Part shown: positions 16,945-22,891 of the stretch, piece by piece
How positions within the stretch are numbered: position 1 is the first letter of the stretch
Layout of the letters: each line of letters starts with the position of its first letter
From: CAYFUF01 sp964394795
GTDB taxonomy: Bacteria; Bacillota; Clostridia; Tissierellales; Peptoniphilaceae
NCBI GenBank assembly: GCA_964394795.1
Contig: CAYMYX010000001.1
Span: 57,218 to 121,217 of the forward strand
Direction: 5' to 3'
DNA: 64,000 nucleotides
Made by a program: the position numbers and the translations under genes
The notes under the pieces: model-generated
Databases searched by the model: none
Told to the model about the DNA's origin: nothing
Seen by the model: only the letters and a program-made list of their open reading frames with translations

Positions 16945-16991
16945 AAAAAAAGATAAGCTGAATGCGCAGCGGCATTTGGCTTATCTTTTTT
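16945..16991. terminator. Bidirectional terminator
   Basis: AAAAAAGATAAGC (16946-16958) and GCTTATCTTTTTT (16979-16991) are perfect complements; the A-run and T-run let it end both the plus-strand gene at 16936 and the minus-strand gene ending at 17029. Confidence 0.9.
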
Positions 16992-17028
16992 ATTTCCTAA
17001 TAGATTGTATTGGTCCGCTAGCGGTAGG

Positions 17029-17736
17029 CTACTTGCACTCCCATGTACCGTCTTCCACGATACACGCATTATCCATCTCATCATTAGCCAAAGTGAGTAA
17101 CATGTCGCCCGTTTCCTCCCCAGCCTTCTCCAAAGTTTTCATGATGGTCTCTTCGCTCTGGGCACCGGAAACAAGATATTTGCTGTTGATGACCAAAGCG
17201 GGCACGCCTTGAAGGCCATACCTTCTCGCCAACGCAATATCCTCCAAAACAGCTTGTTCCGTTTCTTCCTTCTGGAACTGCTCTTTCCACTCATCGAAGG
17301 GCACATTAGTGCTACGAACGGCTTCTTCCATTACCTCAGGATCCATGATGTTCTTGTTCTCTACAAACAGCTTTACTTGTAAGGCATCAAAAACATCCCA
17401 GTAGGCATCTTGGCTACCCACTATGCCGGCTGCTTTTGCCGCAACCAATCCATCTCTCGATGTCGGAAACAAGAAATCTTGCTCTCTCATGCCTTCAATA
17501 TTGAAACGATGTTCATCATCGTTCTGATTAGCCACCGCCCAGTGACTCAGCACTTCTGGCCTCACGGCTGCCCAAGAACCAAACATTGCCTCAAAGTCAT
17601 CGCTAGTGTAGCCCAGAGCGAAGGACCTGTGTATGACTTCAATATTGGAATAGCGGGCTGCAATCTTCCGCATTCTCGCTGACATGGGGAAACAAAAACT
17701 ACAGATGACATCATGGAAAAATTCTACTTTTATCAT
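17029..17736 (-). CDS. DsbA-family thioredoxin-like protein (FrnE type)
   Basis: A 235-residue cytoplasmic DsbA-like protein (PF01323). The active-site motif CSFC is at residues 12-15 in VEFFHDVICSFCFPM, where many FrnE relatives have CPWC. The helical insertion fills the middle and the cis-Pro loop is GLQGVPALVINSKYLVSGAQ at about residues 176-195. There is no signal peptide, so it acts inside the cell, probably in thiol redox handling or as an isomerase-like protein. It lies 17 bases after the vWA gene on the same strand, AAAGG precedes the ATG, and the shared terminator at 16945 closes the unit. Confidence 0.85.
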   Translation of the reverse strand: MIKVEFFHDVICSFCFPMSARMRKIAARYSNIEVIHRSFALGYTSDDFEAMFGSWAAVRPEVLSHWAVANQNDDEHRFNIEGMREQDFLFPTSRDGLVAAKAAGIVGSQDAYWDVFDALQVKLFVENKNIMDPEVMEEAVRSTNVPFDEWKEQFQKEETEQAVLEDIALARRYGLQGVPALVINSKYLVSGAQSEETIMKTLEKAGEETGDMLLTLANDEMDNACIVEDGTWECK

Positions 17737-17753
17737 ACTTACCTTTTCTAAAT

Positions 17754-18401
17754 CTATTTCTTCTTCCGTTTCTTAACATCCTTCCGAATCACTTCGAAGG
17801 AATCCTCGTCAATAATACCCTCATTTCGGAAAGTCGCAACCGTATCCGCCATGACTCGGAAATTGAGCTCGGTTCCTTGGCTGTCAGCAAGATAGTCTAC
17901 CGCTCTGTTGGCGTCAATTCCATAGGTTCCCGCCGTTTCCACCGCGTCAATGTTTGCACCCAAGAAGATGAATTCCCAATCGCTATCCTTTTGGGTTTCA
18001 ATCATGGTCTTTACTTTCACCGAGGAATACTCTTGGCTGGCATTTTCTGCCCCATCGGTGATGATAACGAACATAACTTTTTCTGCACGATATTCCTCTG
18101 CGGTGTTCTTTTGAGCATTGCTAATTTTGTTGATTGTGGTACCGATCGCATCGAGAAGCGCCGTTGACCCCCGAACCCAGTATTCTTTGTCAGTCATCGG
18201 GTTGACTGCTTTGATATCAATTCGATCGTGTAGCAGTTCGTAGTTATGGTCGAATAGCACTGTCGTTATGTGACAGTCTCCTTCGATGTCTTGTTGTTTC
18301 TTTAGCATTGAGTTAAAGCCACCAATGGTGTCACTCTCTAATCCAGCCATCGACCCGCTTCGATCCAGTATAAATACTAATTCCGTTAATCCCTTTTTCA
18401 T
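17754..18401 (-). CDS. von Willebrand factor A domain protein
   Basis: A 215-residue single-domain vWA protein. The metal-ion-dependent adhesion site DRSGS is at residues 13-17 (DxSxS), with a conserved Thr in the WVRGSTALLDAIG region and the later Asp in VIITDGAENAS near residue 115. There is no membrane anchor or signal peptide, so it resembles cytoplasmic TerY-type vWA proteins. The start at 18401 has AGGAGGT eight bases upstream. That site is flanked by a hairpin that could hide it. A macro-HTH gene lies upstream and a DsbA-like gene downstream on the same strand. Confidence 0.85.
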   Translation of the reverse strand: MKKGLTELVFILDRSGSMAGLESDTIGGFNSMLKKQQDIEGDCHITTVLFDHNYELLHDRIDIKAVNPMTDKEYWVRGSTALLDAIGTTINKISNAQKNTAEEYRAEKVMFVIITDGAENASQEYSSVKVKTMIETQKDSDWEFIFLGANIDAVETAGTYGIDANRAVDYLADSQGTELNFRVMADTVATFRNEGIIDEDSFEVIRKDVKKRKKK

Positions 18402-18410
18402 GTTGTACCT

Positions 18411-18434
18411 CCTAAGATTTATTGTGATCTTAGG
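18411..18434 (-). promoter_or_regulatory. Hairpin abutting the vWA ribosome binding site
   Basis: On the minus strand CCTAAGAT pairs with ATCTTAGG (18427-18434 with 18411-18418). The last AGG is the first half of the AGGAGGT ribosome binding site, so folding would partly mask it. No T-run follows, so it is not a terminator. Confidence 0.55.
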
Positions 18435-18486
18435 ATACAATTTTCAGGGATGAGAAAGGTCGCTTGAAAAGCGACAAATGATTTGT

Positions 18487-19329
18487 TTATAAACTGCCTA
18501 GCAATTGCTGGTCGTAGGCAAACAAAACTTCGTTGATTTCGAGAATATCGTATTTCTCATTAATGATGAAATATTCCACGATGATATCGAACTTAACGGC
18601 ATGGGACAAGGCATACCCTGCACGCTCTAAGAACATATCGGTTTCATCCAAAGTTAGCTCCAAAGCGATGGCAAGGGCTAAGGCTGTTCTTTTGCTTGGC
18701 GTATAATTCTCATTACTCCTGATTTTGGAAAAGAGTTTCCGATTTATATTCGCCCGTTTATATACCTCAACATCCGTCAAACCCTTTTTATCAATAATCC
18801 GAAGTAGAAGCCTTACGAAAGGCTCATCAAGATTCTCCACCACCTCATCAATAGGAAGGTGGTGATCCAATTGCATAGGTTGGAACTGATCGGCATAGAT
18901 TTCCTCGTTCAGCTCAATCTTTTCCTCTTCCAAGGGAAGTTCAAAAGCATGGCGCAAGGGGCTATGTTGCACAGTGTAATAATGGTCGTCGATATAGCTT
19001 TCGACATCAGCTAATAGATCGTTATCCAAGGAGAAGCTCGTTTTATTGTCAACGGTTAGATATACATCCAACTCGTGGTCGGTGAGAAAGTCTTGGATCG
19101 CTGACGTGGCAACGCGAAGATCATCTGCCCTAGAAGAACCATCCCTATGGCTGATGGCGAGCGGCATAGAAATATGTTCGATTCCCTTTTCAACGGCTTC
19201 ATGCAATACCTTTGAATAGGCAGTGTAAAGGTCAAGATTATCGCCCACTTCAGAAATGGCGTCAATCCTGCATACTTTAGTATCTGATGGAATTCTAGTT
19301 TTATCCTTATGAACAATGGTAAAAGGCAT
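18487..19329 (-). CDS. Degenerate macro-domain protein with C-terminal helix-turn-helix
   Basis: A 280-residue protein. It opens MPFTIVHKDKTRI, like macro-domain (ADP-ribose-binding) proteins of Firmicutes, and residues 45-95 match the second part of that fold (HEAVEKGIEHISMPLAI, then ADDLRVATSAIQDFL). The NAAN and GGGV loops are missing and the usual GIYGYP loop is replaced by SHRDGSS, so ADP-ribose binding is unlikely. The C-terminal 100 residues (GLTDVEVYKRANINRKLFSK and onward) form a conserved helix-turn-helix-like module. It sits 85 bases upstream of the vWA gene, suggesting a joint role. Assignment rests on pattern memory. Confidence 0.65.
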   Translation of the reverse strand: MPFTIVHKDKTRIPSDTKVCRIDAISEVGDNLDLYTAYSKVLHEAVEKGIEHISMPLAISHRDGSSRADDLRVATSAIQDFLTDHELDVYLTVDNKTSFSLDNDLLADVESYIDDHYYTVQHSPLRHAFELPLEEEKIELNEEIYADQFQPMQLDHHLPIDEVVENLDEPFVRLLLRIIDKKGLTDVEVYKRANINRKLFSKIRSNENYTPSKRTALALAIALELTLDETDMFLERAGYALSHAVKFDIIVEYFIINEKYDILEINEVLFAYDQQLLGSL

Positions 19330-19349
19330 ATAACCCTCCCAACGCTAAC

Positions 19350-19907
19350 TTAGGCTCTCGGCTCACTCATCTGTAGATAGATACGCATCCGCTCTTCAAT
19401 CTTCTTCCGGATGGGGTAATCTTTTCCCGCCTTAGCCCACTCCAACAAGGTCCCTCTGATGAGGGCCATGATCGACAACATATAATCCGCAGTTTCCAAT
19501 GGGCAAGCAAAATTCTTTTTCTCAATCGCCCCTTCAATGATTTCGATGAGTAGGTTTTCTATCTTTCGAAAGCGCACGCTGGGCTCGTTTATTTCCTCGA
19601 TAGATGTGGTGAGGATGAGGACGTTGGCATGGTAACCCCAGTCCTGAACAAATTGCCCGAAGGCAGATGCGAAGCTGAGGATGTCTTCTTCTCCGGTTGC
19701 ATGGCCCATGAAGTCATCCTTCCTCTCCAAGAGATAATCGTCCATGACCTCATACATATGAGTGACAATGTCGTATTTGGAGGAGAAATAGGTATAGAAG
19801 GTGCCCAAGGAAATGCCGGTCTTTTTGCATATTTCTTTCACGGTCACATTCTTTAAGCCCTGGTCAGTGAGCAGGTCCACGATGGCATCCGTGATCTGTA
19901 TTTTCAT
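19350..19907 (-). CDS. TetR family transcriptional regulator
   Basis: A 185-residue regulator with an N-terminal TetR DNA-binding domain: helix one ITDAIVDLLTDQG, then the HTH VKEICKKTGISLGTFYTYFS at about residues 22-41. The ligand domain is not characteristic. The frame is open far upstream, but the first part of that opening overlaps the terminator of the flavoprotein gene and the promoter at 20007-20035. I chose ATG 19907 because a short upstream frame with a good ribosome binding site ends in an ATGA overlap with it. It lies directly downstream of the flavoprotein reductase, whose promoter carries a four-half-site dyad, so it likely represses that gene. Confidence 0.85.
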   Translation of the reverse strand: MKIQITDAIVDLLTDQGLKNVTVKEICKKTGISLGTFYTYFSSKYDIVTHMYEVMDDYLLERKDDFMGHATGEEDILSFASAFGQFVQDWGYHANVLILTTSIEEINEPSVRFRKIENLLIEIIEGAIEKKNFACPLETADYMLSIMALIRGTLLEWAKAGKDYPIRKKIEERMRIYLQMSEPRA

Positions 19908-19990
19908 CTCGATGTTTTTTCGGTTATCCAAGCAAGTATCCCGCTTTCTAAAGGTTGGTGTCTCGGGTATATGGCCCACGATGTTCGCAT
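19904..19990 (-). CDS. Short upstream reading frame coupled to the TetR gene
   Basis: An ATG at 19990 is preceded by AAAGGTGG at 8-base spacing and opens 28 codons, beginning MRTSWAIYPRHQPLESG, that end in TGA overlapping the TetR ATG as ATGA. It lies just downstream of the TetR promoter. Either it is a leader peptide coupling translation, or the TetR gene has suffered a frameshift near its start. No similarity is recognised. Confidence 0.45.
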   Translation of the reverse strand: MRTSWAIYPRHQPLESGILAWITEKTSR

Positions 19991-20006
19991 TGCGTGGTCC
20001 ACCTTT

Positions 20007-20035
20007 AGTATAAAGATTAACTCCGAAGTAAACAA
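20007..20035 (-). promoter_or_regulatory. Promoter of the TetR gene
   Basis: TTGTTT (20030-20035) and TATACT (20007-20012) on the minus strand are 17 bases apart. The -10 lies within the small palindrome CTTTATACTAAAG, which may be an autoregulatory site. Confidence 0.65.
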
Positions 20036-20073
20036 GAAAAGCCTCTCCCCTAGTGAACGGGAAGAGGCTTTGC
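20036..20073 (-). terminator. Terminator of the flavoprotein reductase gene
   Basis: Minus-strand AAGCCTCTTCCC and GGGGAGAGGCTT form a 12-base stem followed by TTCTTGTTT; it sits right against the -35 of the TetR promoter. Confidence 0.85.
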
Positions 20074-20101
20074 ATTCGTGATAAGTCTTACGACTTAGTA
20101 G

Positions 20102-22132
20102 TTACTTTTTCAGCGCTGCAGATTCTCCGGCGATGCGGCCAAATACAACTGTATCGGGCACAGCGTTACCGCCAAGGCGGTTAGCACCGTGGATTCCTCC
20201 GGTAACTTCACCGGCAGCGTAGAGACCTTGGATGATATTTCCATCTGCGTCAACGACCTGACCAAGGGGAGTAATTTGGATTCCACCCATGGTGTGGTGA
20301 ATCGTTGGAACACGCTTAGACGCGTAGTATGGTGGTTGGTCGAATGGATCTTGGAGCAAAGTTTTGCCCATTGGATCTTCGATTTCACCGGCTACAGCTT
20401 GGTTATAGGTATCGACAGTTGCTACTAGAGCCTCTGGATCTACACCAATAGCTTCCGCAAGACCTTCGATGGTGTCGCTGGTTTGGACTGTACCGGCTTC
20501 AACCAATTGACCGATTTCTTCGTTAAAGTCGTTCTTCACGGTTTCGTCGGTGTACTCGTGGGCGTCGTGAAGAATCCACATCACCTTATCTGGTTGCTCC
20601 ATCAAGCCTTGAGTCAGAACGTCACGGCGAGCATCTTCTGCGACAAAGCGGTTGCCTTCGTTGTTAATGAAGAGCTGGTTAGCCGCGTTGATACTGATAT
20701 TGCCTTGCATACCACCAGTGACAGGGTCACCAACAGGCAGTAACTGAATCCACTCCATACCGACCAAGTTTGCGTTTACAGCTTGGGCCATCTCAATGCC
20801 ATCTCCCGTTGCACTAACACTGTTGGTAGAACCCAGGACTTCCAGTTCTCCCCAATGAGTGTCATACTCGGCAACTAATTCTTCATTGCGAGCAAATCCA
20901 CCGGTTGCAATGACAACACCATTGTTGGCCATAACGACGACTTCATTGTTCCCTTGCTTAGCTTTAACGCCTACAACAGCGTCGCCTTCCATAATCAATT
21001 CATAAGCGCGAGTTTCAAACATGATCTCCGCTTGGTCACCCTTGGATTCGATGAATTCAACATAAGCATCGATAGGTCCGGTTACTAAAGGCTTTACGAA
21101 TTGGTGGGTTCTGGGCCATAGCGCTCCCGTTACCGTAGCAACCTCATCTTGGTATTCAACGCCAAGGCTCTCCAACCAACCGATGGATTCCTCAGCACCC
21201 TTCGTCAGCGTGTAAACCATCTCTAAGTCAGCAACATAGTCGCCACCGCGGTAGGTTTGTAGGGCATGGAGTTCCGGGCTGTCGAATATATATGTACTTC
21301 CTGCCGCTGTGTACTCCTCAACTTGCGCCTTCAGCGTATCCATTAACTCTTGGTGTAAGTCGTTCTTGGCTTCCTCTTCGTAGTAGCTATGTACGGAATC
21401 GAAAACATCGGTTCTCATTTCGATAGCATGTTGGCGGACATCATCAACAGCGTTGTATTGGCCACCAGCCATGATGGTTGAACCACCCACTGTAGGCATC
21501 TTTTCAAGGACGATTACGGAAGCATCTTCCTGTAATGCACCAACTGCAGCAGCAAGACCTGCGCCGCCACCACCGATAACGACAACGTCGTAATTCAATT
21601 CAATGGTTTCGCCTTCGCCCTCTTCTTCACCGGTAGCTTCTGTCATGAAAGCTGCTGTATCAATGCCGCCTTCCGTTAATGCATTTTCGACAGCCTCAAG
21701 AATACCGTTACTGGTGTAGGTTGCGCCGGCAACCGTATCTACCTTCAGACTTTGATTATCTACAATTTTGCTTGGCATTTGCTCAATAGCAGGATCGGAA
21801 ATACCGGGTGATTCCTCATGCTCGATAACAGCCACTTCCGTAATCTCATCTTGGTTTGCCGTGACTTCAACGATAATTGGGCCATTCAAACCGGCTCCCT
21901 CACCTCGTAGCACATCGCCACCGGCTTCTTCGGATGTCTCTTCACTTTCTTCACTTGCTTCGCTTTCTTCGCTCTCCTCAGAGGACGCTACAACATCTTC
22001 GCTGCTTTCCGCTTCCGATGTTACCGTTGAGCTTTCCTCAGTGGATGAACTCTCCTCGGCGTTATCTCCACATGCCGTCATCAAGACCATGACGAAGGCT
22101 AACAATAACGCGACTAGCTTCTTCCCTTTCAT
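20102..22132 (-). CDS. Secreted flavoprotein reductase (fumarate reductase/UrdA type)
   Basis: A 676-residue lipoprotein. The signal peptide ends in the lipobox LMTAC (Cys21), followed by a 50-residue Ser/Glu-rich linker. An FMN-binding domain (about residues 80-155) has the covalent flavin site DTVAGATYTS, a variant of the SGAT motif modified by ApbE. The FAD-binding domain starts YDVVVIGGGGAGLAAAVGAL at about 181 and ends with GGNAVPDTVVFGRIAGESA. This is the architecture of extracellular reductases for fumarate, urocanate and similar enoates. It reduces an external acceptor with electrons delivered to the outside of the membrane; the acceptor is not readable. AGGAGG precedes the ATG. No ApbE or Fmn electron-supply genes are in this window. 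Confidence 0.9.
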   Translation of the reverse strand: MKGKKLVALLLAFVMVLMTACGDNAEESSSTEESSTVTSEAESSEDVVASSEESEESEASEESEETSEEAGGDVLRGEGAGLNGPIIVEVTANQDEITEVAVIEHEESPGISDPAIEQMPSKIVDNQSLKVDTVAGATYTSNGILEAVENALTEGGIDTAAFMTEATGEEEGEGETIELNYDVVVIGGGGAGLAAAVGALQEDASVIVLEKMPTVGGSTIMAGGQYNAVDDVRQHAIEMRTDVFDSVHSYYEEEAKNDLHQELMDTLKAQVEEYTAAGSTYIFDSPELHALQTYRGGDYVADLEMVYTLTKGAEESIGWLESLGVEYQDEVATVTGALWPRTHQFVKPLVTGPIDAYVEFIESKGDQAEIMFETRAYELIMEGDAVVGVKAKQGNNEVVVMANNGVVIATGGFARNEELVAEYDTHWGELEVLGSTNSVSATGDGIEMAQAVNANLVGMEWIQLLPVGDPVTGGMQGNISINAANQLFINNEGNRFVAEDARRDVLTQGLMEQPDKVMWILHDAHEYTDETVKNDFNEEIGQLVEAGTVQTSDTIEGLAEAIGVDPEALVATVDTYNQAVAGEIEDPMGKTLLQDPFDQPPYYASKRVPTIHHTMGGIQITPLGQVVDADGNIIQGLYAAGEVTGGIHGANRLGGNAVPDTVVFGRIAGESAALKK

Positions 22133-22163
22133 TCTTTCCTCCTAGTATGTAAGTTACATTCCA

Positions 22164-22206
22164 TAGAATATTTAATTAGAATATTCTATCTATATATTCT
22201 ATTCTA
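22164..22206. promoter_or_regulatory. Four-half-site operator at the reductase promoter
   Basis: TAGAAT at 22164-22169 and 22177-22182 and ATTCTA at 22183-22188 and 22196-22201 are arranged symmetrically (spacers of 7) about a single centre, with a fifth ATTCTA at 22201-22206 that is the -10 itself. This suits two repressor dimers covering the start site; the TetR protein at 19350-19907 is the obvious candidate. Confidence 0.7.
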
Positions 22207-22229
22207 TTGTTTAGACATTAACATGTCAA
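22201..22229 (-). promoter_or_regulatory. Promoter of the flavoprotein reductase
   Basis: Consensus TTGACA (22224-22229) and TAGAAT (22201-22206) on the minus strand are separated by 17 bases. Confidence 0.8.
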
Positions 22230-22240
22230 TAACTATTTAC

Positions 22241-22284
22241 AAAAAAAGAGACCTTTCCGACTGTTTTTTTGTCGGAAAGGCCTC
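22241..22284 (-). terminator. Terminator of the uvrB-uvrA-tadA unit
   Basis: GAGACCTTTCCGAC (22248-22261) pairs with GTCGGAAAGGCCTC (22271-22284) with one mismatch; seven T follow on the minus strand. Confidence 0.9.
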
Positions 22285-22311
22285 GTGTGTACCTTTATTT
22301 CTATTTGGTAG

Positions 22312-22881
22312 CTATTTTTTCTTTCGTAGATGCTGAAAAAACCTAGTCAACAAATCGCGACATTCCTCTTCCATCACCTCGCTGATGAGCTTAGTTTTTT
22401 GAAAGACGTTGGGTAAGTCCAAGACGTTGGTCACCGACCCACATGCTCCTCTCTCCTTATCCCAGGCTCCAAAGACTAGCCGGCCCAACCGCATATTCCC
22501 CACCGCACCAGCACACATGACGCAAGGCTCCAAGGTCACATATAAGGTGGCGTCGTTGAGGTAGCGACCTAAGCTCTTACTCGCTTCCGTGAGGCAGAGG
22601 ATTTCCGCATGATTCAATCCGTTCCGATTTTCTTCGATCGAATTGGCTGACCTTGCGATAATACGACCGCGGTGGACAAGGACTGCACCCACCGGTACTT
22701 CCCCCTGAGTAGCTGCTTTCTTCGCCTCCTTGATGGCTTGCTTCATATAAAAGCGGTGAAGAAAGTCGGAGGGAAGGCTATTCTGTCCCTTCCACCTTTC
22801 TCTTCCTTTAAAACCAACCAGTTTTCTCTTTAGGCGGGGCAAGTTTGGATAAGTTGCAAGTTTTAAGTCATGGATCTTCAT
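22312..22881 (-). CDS. tadA: tRNA-specific adenosine deaminase
   Basis: A 189-residue cytidine/deoxycytidylate deaminase-fold protein. The zinc site is HAEILC (His and catalytic Glu) at about residue 86 and TLEPCVMCAGAV (PCxxC) at about 113-124. TadA converts A34 to inosine in tRNA-Arg(ACG). The catalytic domain needs only about 145 residues, so there is a basic N-terminal extension of about 45 residues (KLKRKLVGFKGRERWKG type). The start at 22881 was chosen because AAGGTGG precedes it while the internal ATG at 22746 has no site. It begins about ten bases after uvrA, so it is co-transcribed with it. Confidence 0.88.
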   Translation of the reverse strand: MKIHDLKLATYPNLPRLKRKLVGFKGRERWKGQNSLPSDFLHRFYMKQAIKEAKKAATQGEVPVGAVLVHRGRIIARSANSIEENRNGLNHAEILCLTEASKSLGRYLNDATLYVTLEPCVMCAGAVGNMRLGRLVFGAWDKERGACGSVTNVLDLPNVFQKTKLISEVMEEECRDLLTRFFQHLRKKK

Positions 22882-22891
22882 AACAGCCACC

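Noticed and set aside
22746..22890. Shorter tadA start at 22746
   Set aside because: No ribosome binding site lies before it, whereas AAGGTGG lies before the ATG at 22881; the extra N-terminus is odd but better supported.
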